A DNA stretch of 64,000 bases from Ostrinia nubilalis (taxonomy: Eukaryota > Arthropoda > Insecta > Lepidoptera > Crambidae). The notes under the pieces were generated by a model that ran no database searches, had not been told where the DNA came from, and was given only the letters and a program-made list of their open reading frames with translations. Positions 34,546 to 44,953 of the stretch are shown piece by piece; position 1 is the stretch's first letter; each line of letters begins with the position of its first letter. Made by a program: the position numbers and the translations under genes. The DNA lies in contig NC_087118.1 in NCBI RefSeq assembly GCF_963855985.1, positions 3,720,001-3,784,000 of the forward strand. The letters run 5' to 3'.

Positions 34546-36767
34546 TAAAAAATCAGTGTCAAACAAATTCTAGTAATTTTTATTATGTATCAAAAAGAAT
34601 TTTTAGTGCAAAAAATATGGAACTTTTTCGATTAGAGTTGAAAACAGTCAACTGGGAGCATATTTTAAAGTTAGACAAAAGTATAAACGAAAACTATGAA
34701 GCATTTCATCAAAAACTTATATCTATTCTAAACCAATGTATACCAATTAAAAAAGTAAAAATTCAGATAAAAAACAAACAGTGGTTAACAAAAGGCATAA
34801 AAACTTCATGTAAAAATAAACGTCTATTAAAAATATTATCAATTAAAGCAAATAATCCTACTCTTAACCTTTATTGTAAAAAATATGATAATTTATTAAA
34901 GAAAGTAGTCCAAATATCAAAAAGAAACCATTACATAAAAACCATGAGAAAAGCAAATAATATTTCCAAAACTATGTGGCAAGTAATAAAGGAAAAAACA
35001 AATAGACAAGTAAATAAAAATATTAAAAATATAAAATTAGAAAAGAACAATAGTAAAAATACTACAGACGAACCCAATGAGGTCGCAAACATTTTAAATA
35101 AATATTTTGCATCAATTGGTTCCAACCCAACAATAGACAAAGAGCCAATTGGTAGGCCCGTAATCGCAACAAATGACAGTACTATGTATTTAAACCCAGT
35201 AAGCCCACTCCAAGTAGAAAACCTTATTAAATACTTAAAAAATAAATCTAGCTTTGGATTTGATGAGTTTCCTCCTAAATTAATAAAATATTGTAAAGAT
35301 GAACTAATTTTACCATTGACCGACTTAATAAACCAATCATTTCTAGAAGCAACTTTCCCAAATTTACTCAAAACTACGATAATAAAACCTATACCAAAAA
35401 CAAAAATGCAGACTCAACCTAGCCAGTATCGTCCAGTGGCTTTATTATCCACGTTTTCAAAAATTTTAGAATCAGCAATGGCAAAACAACTGAACTCTTT
35501 TTGTGAAAAATTCGCAATTTTTCATAATAGTCAAAATGGTTTTAGAAAGAAAAGATCAACCACAACTGCGCTTTTTGCTTACATACAGGAGATTCTCAAT
35601 ATCCTGAATAATAAAAAATATGCAGTCTCGTTGTTGCTTGATCTTAGCAAAGCCTATGATATGGTTAACCATAGGATATTGCTCAAAAAACTATTTGGTA
35701 TTGGAATACGGGGTAAAGCCCATGAGTGGTTGTCCACCTACCTGGAAAATAGGGAACAAGTAGTTACTATTGAGTATTTTGAAAGTAATAAAAAAACATT
35801 AAGTAGATATTATTCACAAAAAATAAAAACTAATTGCTCTATACCTCAAGGTAGCGTCTTGGGATGTATATTATTTTTGATATACATAAATGATTTGCCA
35901 CAAATTACAACAGAGAAGTGTATTTTGTACGCTGACGATATTAATATTATTGTGCCAACTAGTAGCAGCGAGGAACTAGTACAAAAAATAGATATTAATT
36001 TACAAAATATTGAGAACTGGTTAAATGAACACAATCTTAAACTAAACATTTCAAAAACAAAACTCATCCAATATCATCCTCACCAGAAAAAACCTTTAAT
36101 AATAAAATGTAAATTTAATGGCAAATGCGTAGAAGAAGTTGATTCATGCAACCTACTGGGCGTAGAGGTTGATACCTACTTAAATTGGAAACCACATGTA
36201 AATAAAATTTCGACTAAGCTATCCAGATTTATTTATGCGCTTTACGAATTAAAAAAATGCACAGATCTAAAAACAGCCACATCTGCATATTATGCCTATG
36301 CGCATGCTTGGCTTAGCTATGGAGTGATACTATGGGGGAATAGCACAGATGCCAAGGACCTTTTCATTCTACAAAAAAAATGTGTTAGAATAATAGTAAA
36401 CATAACTGAAACTGAAAGCTGTAGAAAGCACTTCACATCACTAAAAATATTAACACTAACATCAATTTATATCCTAGGTCTATGTAAATTTGTCAGAGAG
36501 AATAAAATTATTTACTCTCAAGCAAAAGAACAATATTCAGCACCCCGTAACTTAAGATACAAAGATAGATTAGCATTACCCGACACTAAGCTTCACCTGG
36601 TAAGATCAGGAGTCTACCACATGTCCATAGTAGTCTATAATAAACTGCCTACCTATTTAAAAAATATTGAAAAAGACTCATTATTCTTGGCCAAGCTAAA
36701 AGAGTTCCTTATATCAAAATGTCTTTACAGTATTCAGGAGTTCTATAATTTGAGTAGGATGCGATGA
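34545..36767 (+). pseudogene. LINE ORF2 reverse transcriptase
   Basis: This is a long open reverse-transcriptase frame. It has a lysine-rich linker, then GFDEFPPKLIK, TIIKPIPKTK, QYRPVALLSTFSKI, NGFRKKRSTTTAL, LLLDLSKAYDMVNH (first catalytic aspartate), SIPQGSVLGCILFLIYINDL and ILYADDINIIV with the catalytic YADD box. A thumb and CR1/Jockey-type C-terminal region follow (LSYGVILWG, LQKKCVRII). It is intact to its stop at 36767. An open frame runs upstream to 34248, but that part is encoded by the inserted T-rich sequence and is not LINE protein. Confidence 0.85.
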
Positions 36768-37407
36768 TGAAAATTATGTATGAATAGGTATGGAGAAACA
36801 TTATTGTATTTTAATTGTAATGTAAAATTATGTAAACTAATTAATTTTATAATTTATCAATATTAATTATTACTAACTATTGTAGAATATTTAGTAATGT
36901 ACCTATGATACAAGATTTGCAACACCCTTACAGGGTCATAAGTTGAGACTAAGTTTAAGATCACCACCTATGTACACTTATGAAGCAATAAATAAATGAT
37001 TATGATTATTATTATGATTATTTTAAAATTAAAATTAAATTTTTTAAAAATCCCGAAGTTTTGTAAAATTCGATTTTAAAACTTTACTTCCGGTTTTCTA
37101 TGTGAACAAAAAAGAAATTTCAAATTTGTAGCAAATAGTAAGAAACACAGTCATTTATTCTCAAAAGTCCAATAGTTAGTTTATTTTTAATCAAATGTAA
37201 TAATAGCAGTAATAGGTTCTGAAAAATCTGTTCCTAAAATTTTACCAATTTTTTGAACGCTCATAAAAAATAAACTAAGCTTCATAAAAAAAATATAATG
37301 ATGCACATCCATTCAGGTCATATAGCAGTACATTTAATCCAAATATGAACAAAATCCAAAACCTGACTTGATTTTCGCTGTCCGCTTCGCGTGAAATGCC
37401 CCCTACG

Positions 37408-39595
37408 CAACGCAGCACAGACGTTCCAGAGATTTATCGATGAAGTGCTGCAGGGACTCGATTTTGCGTTCGGGTACATTGACGACATCCTGGTCTACTC
37501 AGAAAGTAAAGAACAGAATTTAGAGCACCTCAAAATTATATTTGAGCGTTTCAAAAAATATGGAGTTCTCATCAACACGTCAAAATGCGTCTGGGGAGCA
37601 GAAGAAGTCACATTCTTGGGACATAAAGTTACGACTGAAGGCATAAGTCCGCTCGAGGAGAAAGTTGCAGCAATAAATAACTACCCAGAACCTAAAACTG
37701 CAAAAGAGTTGAGAAGATACCTGGAAATGCTTAACTACTATAGAAGATTTATACCTCAAGCAGCTAAAATACAAGGACCTCTCAACGATCTTCTTACCGG
37801 CAACATAAAAGGATCTACACCTATAAAAATGACAGAAGAAGCCCTGAACAGTTTTAGAGAATCAAAAAGCAGTCTATCTCGAGAAACACTTCTCTCGCAT
37901 CCAGATAATCAAGCAGAACTGGCTCTCTTCACAGATGCATCTGACGAAGCACTTGGCGCTGTAATACAACAAAGAAAAGACACCAAATGGACACCTCTTG
38001 GGTTCTTTTCAAGAAAATTATCAGCCGCGCAGAAGAAATATAGTCCCTATGACCGAGAGTTACTCGCCATCTACGAAGGAATCAAATATTTCCGTTACAT
38101 GCTGGAAGCTAGAACGTTCACAGTCCTCACAGACCATAAACCGATAACGTTCGCCTTCAAGACTAAACGCGACGAGTGCTCTCCACGTCAATTTCGATAC
38201 CTGGATCTGATATCACAGTACACCACCGACATACGACACATCGCAGGTCAAGACAACATCATTGCCGATGCGCTGTCGCGAATCGAACAAATTTCAATAC
38301 CAATAAACTTTGAAGAACTTTCACGTGACCAGGCTCAAGACCCTGAACTGCAAGACCTCATCAAGAATGGCTCATCTCTGAAATTACAAAAAATAGCAAC
38401 AAACAATGAATTGTTGTACTGTGACACATCAACTGAAACTACACGTCCATACGTAACGCCAAGATTCAGGCAACAAGCGTTTTCTACGATCCACAATCTA
38501 AGCCATCCTGGAGTAAAGACCACGACACAATTAGTAACGCAAAGATACGTTTGGCCAGGAATACGCGCTGACTGCAAAACATGGGTTCAACAATGCGAAG
38601 AATGCCAACGTAACAAAATAACCCGTCACTCTTCCTTTCCATTTGCCACATTTCCTGTTCCTTCCGAACGTTTCTCTCACGTCCACCTCGACTTAATTGG
38701 TCCCTTGCCCTATTCATCTGGTTACAGATACTGCCTCACAGCCGTGGACAGGTTCACACGATGGCCAGAGGCCTACCCACTGGTAGACATCACAGCCGAA
38801 TCGTGCGCCAACGCCTTCATGTCCGGTTGGGTGGCACGCTTCGGGTGCCCACACACCATCACTACGGACCACGGACAGCAATTCCAGTCTCACCTGTTCC
38901 AGAGCATCATCAAACTGGTCGGCGCCAAACACAGTCCAACCACGGCGTACCACCCTCAATGCAATGGTATGGTTGAACGCATGCACAGACAACTGAAGAC
39001 TGCCATTATGTGCCATAACAACCCACAATGGTCCGAGATCCTACCATTGGTGCTTTTGGGAATGAGAAGCGCATGGAAGGAAGATCTCAAAACCTCGTCA
39101 GCTGAACTCGTTTACGGTGAGCCACTGAGATTGCCAGGCGAATTCTTCACGCCACTGCCAGCAGACACCACAGTAGACGTCACTGACTTCATCTCACGTC
39201 TGCGAAGACATATGGCAAATCTGTCTCCGACACCAGCATCCAACCACAGTAACAAAACATTATACTTACCAAAGGATGTTTTCTCAGCAGACCATGTTTT
39301 TCTACGCCGGGTTCCAGCGAAACGAGCACTCCAGTCACCTTATACAGGTCCTCACCGAGTCCTGGAGCAATCTAGAAATGGCAAAACCTTGAGATTAGAA
39401 GTAAACGGCAAAGATACCACTGTAACCATCGACAGAGTGAAACCTGCTTATGGCGTACGCAGTCCCAGTACTCCCAGCAGCTCGACAAGCACAAATGTAA
39501 CACACCCAGCTGTACCAGTTTCCGATGACCCACCACCTGAAAGAAAGACTCGAAGTGGAAGAGTTGTTCGATTTCCTGACTACTATCGCCCGTGA
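37408..39595 (+). pseudogene. Gypsy-2 RT thumb, RNase H and integrase
   Basis: It starts right after J's CCTACG repeat. QTFQRFIDEVL is followed by the catalytic GYIDDILVYS, then RNase H (FTDASDEALGAVIQQ, then YDRELLAIYEGIKYF and TDHKPI). The integrase zinc finger (IHNLSHPGVK, then CEECQRNK) comes next, and the integrase core has aspartates in HLDLIGPLP and TTDHGQQF and the glutamate in CNGMVERMHR. A basic C-terminal region follows, ending RSGRVVRFPDYYRP. All these catalytic residues are present and no stop occurs. Only the split from the upstream RT and the missing 5' end inactivate the element. Confidence 0.9.
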
Positions 39596-39604
39596 AACGG
39601 TCTC

Positions 39605-39614
39605 GGTGGGGGAG
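39605..39614 (+). other. Gypsy-2 polypurine tract
   Basis: A purine run (GGTGGGGGAG) lies just after the integrase stop and immediately before TATTGTGGCGG. It fits the primer site for plus-strand synthesis next to a 3' LTR. Confidence 0.6.
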
Positions 39615-39617
39615 TAT

Positions 39618-40612
39618 TGTGGCGGCTGCATCTGAAACATAAATAAAAACATTAACGGGACTATTCCCACCTCTCGTTCCCACCACTGCAACTCCTGTGT
39701 AGCCAGGATCTACAGCTTGACCGCCACAAAAACCCAACCAATGAAGGTCAAGTTTGTCCCGGGGGAAAGTTAAACTGTCATTGGACCCGCAACGAAATTA
39801 ATCAGAAGAACATAGGAGGAGTTCGAAATTAAGGTTCGACTTCCCTCCATTGCAAAGCGGATGACAGGTGACAAACAAAGGTTTAAAACCTTTAAGAAAA
39901 GATTATGCACCACGGACAATAAATTAAATTAAGGGGGCCTATCTTATGAGCAATTAGCAACTACCTGCCAATAATATTTTTCACAAAATCGCTTAAAAGC
40001 ACGGAAATAAAAACATTAGTAATACATAATAAGATAAAAAAAGTCATACAAACGTAAAAAGTAATATATTTTAGCTAACTTAGATTCTATAAAATAATTA
40101 AATCGCTCAATGTATATCTATAATATACTTACATAAATATTCATATATTTAGATACATATTTGCATTGTATAACTTATTCTAAACATATAAAATATTATA
40201 AATCAAATACTTACATTGTTTAAAAAACATTACCTCCTTTGCGTCGGTCGGTTAAGTTGATGCTTATTTATAGAACACGCTCAGCCCGTCGCACGCGCCG
40301 CGTAGTAGTAGGCAAACGTTTTTTCTGTATGGACTATTGTTCGAAGCTCGGCCGCCGCCCGACGCAGACCCAGTCCGCTCGTACGCGTCTTGCTATGCGC
40401 TTCCAATTTGTTATTTAAATACTACTTGCCGGCTTTCGCTAGTTCTATCGCATTTCTTCATCTTGATAATCTTTTGTACGTTTATTTCTACTGTATATTG
40501 TGCTATCTTTTCCTTACTGTGAATGTACGACTGTGTTCTTCCGCAATAAACGGAGTTAACAAATTTAAGTGGGTGTTGTTTCTACTAAACCTCAACAACA
40601 TCTACACGGGAG
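39618..40612 (+). repeat. Gypsy-2 3' LTR (end approximate)
   Basis: It begins TGTGGCGGCTGC after the polypurine tract and probably ends near ...CAACAACA at 40612. A TTTATAG box lies near 40270 and an AATAAACGG polyadenylation-like signal at about 40545, in the order expected of U3-R-U5. There is no second LTR in the window, so length and end are inferred. Confidence 0.5.
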
Positions 40613-41900
40613 CGCAACAACATAAACAACCGTCCCAGTCCGTCCAATGTGCCCAAACGTATTGCAGTGTATGTGCGAGTTATTACAATGCCGCGCTTGA
40701 TAAATAACAAAACGCAGGTGAAATTATGTTTCGGGCACACTAACTGGCCAACGAGAAACATTGACGAGTCGAAAACCTTCACACCTTGCTTGTTTGGAGC
40801 CGCGCAGCGCTTCAGGGAGCGCAGCCGTATCCTGACTTGACGAGATCCCGTGCGCTTCGAGGACAAAGTTCTGGATTTCAATTTCAATCACCGGCACAGT
40901 GCTGGCGGTACCCATATGCGAGCGCCGCACACGGCGGCTTTTGCGTAAAAATACGGAATGCCTTATCAAGGAGTTGTTGCCAGAGGGCCACGACCGCGAC
41001 CGAGTTCTATCGATGGATATTGCAGAAGTCTACCTAGATACATTCCTACAGTGTGATTTGGACAGATGAGTGCTTGTTTACGCGAAAGGGACTTTTTCCG
41101 TAAAAAAGTTAGAGCGCGAATTGTGAATACAACATCCGACGTGGTGTCTAGTGAACAGCAAGCAAGTGTGCAGCCCGGAAGCATTACCTCAATTCGATCG
41201 TGGCTAGACTAGACAATGCAAGACAGTGTTTACGTGAACATTCAACAAAGGCTTGAAGTTCAAAATGTATTGTGATTAGTGTAATAATAACCTAGGAACT
41301 TTAAATAACAACATTCAAAATAGGTAAATGTGTGAATAAGTAAAATCAATGTATCTAAAGTGTGATGGCAAATCATAATTTAGGAATTAAAACCAGGAAA
41401 ATTGATCAGTGAGTTTTTTACAACACCTATTAGGGTGCATTTCCACTGAAGCGAAGCGAAGTAGTAATAGGTATGTACCTACCTATCAATTTTTTATTAC
41501 GTCTCTAAATAAATTGCGTAAGCATTACGAAACCGTAGATATTGAATTCCAATTTCTGTCCTTTTTTAAATTTCTAGTTTAACGCGGATGATTCGCCTCG
41601 GTTCGTTGGAAAAGTCCCCCGCTATTACACTAATGAAAATACAGTTATTTACCTACTTATGTGGCTAGATTTTGTTTCTCCCAGCGCGTAGTACCTATTA
41701 ACATGACGTAACATCGTACATACTCACGAGTGATAATTTTTGGTAACGTAGGTTTAGTGTAATCTAACCTTTATGTGTGTGAACGTTGAATGAACGCGCG
41801 CGGCCATTGTTCGTACTCGTATGAATGAAATGAGTAAAGAAAGAGAGAGAGGCAGTGAGTGAAGACAGGATGGTTGTAAAAATAATATCTTTTTTTTGTT
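40613..41900. other. Unassigned DNA inside K
   Basis: A moderately GC-rich stretch (40620-41200) contains short open frames in several phases, such as the HTNWPTRN and EVYLDTFLQCDLD words in different frames. I cannot tie them to a family. 41200-41900 is AT-rich with a short GC patch near 41800. It may be remnants of K's own coding region or another decayed element. Confidence 0.3.
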
Positions 41901-42018
41901 AGGAAAAGTAAAAACAAAAACTAGCCTGAATTTTTTTTTAAAACACTTGGGTTGTATTTGTATGATTTTATTAGATGCGTTGGTAAAGTATGATCAGTTT
42001 AAAAAATAACACCTTATA

Positions 42019-44022
42019 CAGGGTGTCCCGTAATGAAACGTCAAGCCGGAACTGGGTGTTGAGGCAAGTTATGCTGGTTATCAGAAAAATATTTAAAAAA
42101 ATCTATGTGTCATTTTGTCAAAATAATAGGCATTAAAAAAAAAAACAAAAAAATCTACTCCCGGTGACGGTCTTTTTACTCGTGTTGCCACAAATCATCA
42201 CTTTTTCTAAATTTTTTTTTGTTATGTAACCCTGAATAATGCTTCTCTAAATTGTTATCAAAATTACAAAACCAGCTGCTCCAGCTTGGATGAAAAAAAT
42301 ACATTACTCCCAAAAAATTTTTCAAAATAAAAAATTTGCCTAGTTTAAACTGACTGTACTAAAAAAAAATTGTACTACGCGAGTGTGGCAAGTGACGTCA
42401 TAATTTGGCGCATTTAGTAAAGATTCCAAAATGGTATAACACTTGGTAAATTCTTGCTGTAATTGTCGACAATTTTTGGTTTTTTGGAAATAATCCCGTT
42501 TTTAACTTTATCTACCTTGGTTAAAAATTATTATTCTAATGTGCCCAAAATTCAAGTTTCTGGCTTAAGTGAGGTGGAGAAGCCATTTTAAAAGGTATGA
42601 GCGGAACGGAGAGGGCCATCTTACCAAGCAGGGATGTTATGGATATCCGTAACCGTAACCGAAACTATCGGATATCCGAAATAAAAAAATATCCATAACC
42701 GTAACCGAAACTGATTCAAAAGTTACGGATAGTTTCGGATAAAGGTAACGGATATTCGAATAATATTATACCGGTTTCGGTTACGGTCACGGAAACGGTT
42801 GCTATCACTGACACTACGATTTAAAAGAGTTCTTTGACTTGCTGTAGTTTTGTTCTTCTTTAGAATCGTCGCTAATATTGTGGTGTTTCTAATTTAACTT
42901 TTGCATGCTAATAATAATTTAGCTAAACATGTATAGTTCTCACTGTCTGTACCTAACATCTTTATTTACCATGTTTAATTGCAAATAAATGATTATGATT
43001 ATGATTATCCGAAAACGGTTACGGAATTATTAGAATTTCAAAAATGTAGGTATAATTCAAATAGCAAGATGCTGCGTGACCCACATAGCTACTTTATGTA
43101 CCAACTAAGACGACACCTATGTATGATAAAGGTAAAACAGGCTGGCATATTAGATGGTGCCAGGGAATGCCAGACAAGTTGGTAACAAATATTAAGATTT
43201 AAGGTACAATTCCAAGACGTGCCGCAGACCGCAAACTGCAAAACTCTATGAAATTGGCAGCGTGGCATTGCAGCTGCGGCGTGTATACTGCAGATTTCAT
43301 AGAGTTTTGCAGTTTGGAATTGTACCCTTAAGACTCCGCCTTTATCCGAAACTATCCGTAACTTTTGAATCAGTTTCGGTTACGGTTACGGATATCCATA
43401 ACATCCCTGCTTGGTAAGATGGCCTTCTCCGTTCCGCTCATACCTTTTAAAATGGCTTCTCCACCTCACTTAAGCCATAAACTTGAATTTTGGGCACATT
43501 AGAATAATAATGTTTAACCAAGGTAGATAAAGTTAAAAACGGGATTATTTCCAAAAAACCAAAAATTGTCGACAATTACAACAAGAATTTACCAAGTGTT
43601 ATACCATTTTGGAATCCTTACTAAATGCGCCAAATTATGACGTCACTTGCCACACTCGCGTAGTACAATTTTTTTTCAGTACAGTCTGTTTTAACTAGGC
43701 AAAATTTTTATTTTGACAATTTTTTTGGGAGTATTGTATTTTTTTCATCCAAGCTGGAGCAGCTGGTTTTGTAATTTTGATAACAATTTAGAGAAGCATT
43801 ATTCAGGGTTACATAACAAAAAAAAAATTTGGAAAAAGGGAAGATTTGTGGCAACACGAGTAAAAAGACCGTCACCGGGAGTAGATTTTTTTGTTTTTTT
43901 TTTTTTAAATGCCTATTATTTTGACAAAATGACACATAGATTTTTTTTATATTTTTCTGATAACCAGCATAACTTGCCTCAACACCCAGTTCCGGCTTGA
44001 CGTTGCATTACGGGACATCCTG
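42019..44022. mobile_element. Foldback E, a rearranged relative of the compound's inner element
   Basis: The ends are CAGGGTGTCCCGTAATG and a complement with one change, each next to TA (42017-42018, 44023-44024). Its arms are longer than in the compound copies and run through the hAT-type MITE: TTACCAAG before one CAGGG and CTTGGTAA after the other, an inverted rather than direct arrangement. The centre carries a LINE 3' end (42790-43010). It sits immediately beside the right end of K, in K's duplicated target. Confidence 0.8.
42790..43010 (+). mobile_element. LINE 3'-end insertion with ATTATG tail in E
   Basis: About 220 bp with no similarity to the surrounding palindrome. It ends GCAAATAAATGATTATG followed by ATTATG repeats, the same kind of tail as the LINE ending at 37020. 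It interrupts the GGTTACGG-rich centre of E. Confidence 0.6.
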
Positions 44023-44024
44023 TA

Positions 44025-44505
44025 TATTGAACGCTATAGCAAGCCCCGCTCGAATGGTCAGGTGGAACGGGTTAATCGCACTTTACTGAACGGCCTTAAT
44101 ACTATGTCGGAAAGCGAATGTACGTGGGACAATAAATTGGCTGATGTTGTTTGGGGTATTAACAACACTCCCAATTCTACTACAGGCATCGCTTCTTTTA
44201 ATCTCATGTTTGGTCACACGAATACTCGGTTTCCGGCTTTTCCTGTAGACGCACCTCTAGGCTCTGACGTCACAAGGAAACTCGATGGATTATATACAGG
44301 TCCATATAAAGTGTGTAAAGCCGATAATCTATTAAATCGTTACACCATAACTAGCATCAAGGGCATGAAGGGTTATAGGCGATTTAGTGCAGTTGTTACA
44401 GGCGAATCTCTTCGGCCATATAAAACTGCTATTTCTGATGATGACACCTCTGGTAGTGACCACGAAGCAGATCGCGATGATTTGATTGACCTGTTAGAAA
44501 GTTAA
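44025..44505 (+). pseudogene. Gypsy-1 integrase C-terminal half
   Basis: The frame begins right after foldback E with SKPRSNGQVERVNRTLL, which holds the third (glutamate) catalytic residue of the integrase. WGINNTPNSTTG and FNLMFGH follow, then a GPYKV segment typical of the integrase C-terminal domain, and an acidic tail ending at TAA 44505. Its first half lies at 23101-23337. Joining the two across K and E leaves a one-base frame difference and a few residues fewer than usual, so the gene was already damaged or was trimmed at the site. Confidence 0.8.
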
Positions 44506-44953
44506 ATTGTTTCAAGAAGCATTTCTTAGGATTAGGCTTTGTCTTATCTTAAAGTAGGTACGTGTGTATGTTTATTTATATATGTAATTTGAAACGCCTA
44601 CATAATACTTCTTTAATTATAGAAATTTGATAAATTATTGCAACGCTCAGTGGCGATTAGAAAATTGCATTATATGTGATCTAAATATATAAAAAAAATA
44701 AAACCGACTCCAAAAAACATACACTAAAAAGTAGAAAAATAATTACTAGGTAATTACTTATTTATTAGGACGAATTAATATTTATGTATACCATTATTGA
44801 TACTTCTGGAGTCGGTGCCAAGATTATGAAACGTGTGAAGTTTGCCTGCACCGACTCCAAAAGTATCAATAATGGTATACATAAATATTAATTCGTCCTA
44901 ATAAATAAGTAATTACCTAGTAATTATTTTTCTACTTTTTAGTGTATGTTTTT

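Larger units (their letters stand above)
28573..37020 (+). mobile_element. CR1/Jockey-like LINE with nested insertions
   Basis: A 5' UTR with degenerate tandem units (28960-29160) is followed by ORF1 with a PHD-type zinc finger (29191-30144 and 32849-33145), then ORF2 with endonuclease (33144-33455) and RT (34545-36767). The 3' UTR ends in an ATTATG repeat tail at about 36985-37020. Compound B splits ORF1, and a T-rich insert of about 1.1 kb (33456-34545) splits ORF2. A second 3' end of the same kind is nested in foldback E (42790-43010). Confidence 0.8.
24372..37401. mobile_element. Insertion J (13.0 kb), ~380-bp TIRs, CCTACG duplication
   Basis: The inverted arms begin GGGCATTTCACGCGAAGCGG and match for about 380 bp (24372-24750 against 37021-37401) with few differences. 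CCTACG flanks both sides (24366-24371, 37402-37407), and the Gypsy-2 RT frame is continuous if J and one CCTACG are removed. Between the arms are only other elements: foldback M, a mariner-like derivative and a CR1/Jockey-like LINE carrying compound B. J itself may therefore be a palindrome of about 760 bp whose centre was invaded. Six-bp duplications with long TIRs occur in Polintons, but no Polinton gene is visible. Confidence 0.75.
23600..40612 (+). mobile_element. Ty3/gypsy element Gypsy-2, split by 13.0-kb element J
   Basis: The order protease end, RT (23640-24365), then RT thumb, RNase H, integrase (37408-39595), polypurine tract and one LTR (from 39618) is that of Ty3/gypsy. J (24372-37401) interrupts the RT with a CCTACG duplication; removing it restores the frame exactly. 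The 5' LTR and gag are missing. Apart from the insertion the coding part is open, so this copy was young when J landed. Confidence 0.85.
23342..42015 (+). mobile_element. Large TIR insertion K (18.7 kb) with ATAT duplication
   Basis: Inverted ends begin AAGGTGTTATTTTTTAA and continue with GATCATACTTTACCAAC for about 105 bp with a few mismatches (23342-23450; 41905-42015). The flank is ATAT on the left (23338-23341). On the right the ATAT is reconstituted once foldback E and its TA duplication (42017-44024) are removed. K contains Gypsy-2 and everything nested in it, plus about 1.2 kb of unassigned DNA near 40.6-41.9 kb. Its own original interior cannot be told apart, and no transposase is evident. 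Confidence 0.65.
22389..44690 (+). mobile_element. Ty3/gypsy element Gypsy-1, split by an 18.7-kb insertion
   Basis: The left part (22389-23337) has the end of RNase H, the integrase zinc finger and the first two integrase catalytic blocks. The right part (44025-44690) has the block with the catalytic glutamate, the C-terminus and a short 3' region. Element K (23342-42015) and foldback E (42019-44022) lie between. The left side is a deletion against F copy 2, and the right side is cut by H1. No LTR of this element is recognisable. Confidence 0.8.

Noticed and set aside
34248..36767. A single 839-residue LINE protein starting at 34248
   Set aside because: The first 100 or so codons are T-rich and encoded by an insert that has its own A tail. 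LINE motifs start only after about 34545.
24372..37401. A Polinton/Maverick, because of the 6-bp duplication and long TIRs
   Set aside because: No polymerase B, retroviral-like integrase, ATPase, protease or capsid gene is present. Every recognisable gene between the arms belongs to a LINE or to a short mariner-like remnant.
38335..39028. Minus-strand ORFs opposite the Gypsy-2 integrase
   Set aside because: They are shadows of the plus-strand pol frame, which has all expected catalytic motifs.
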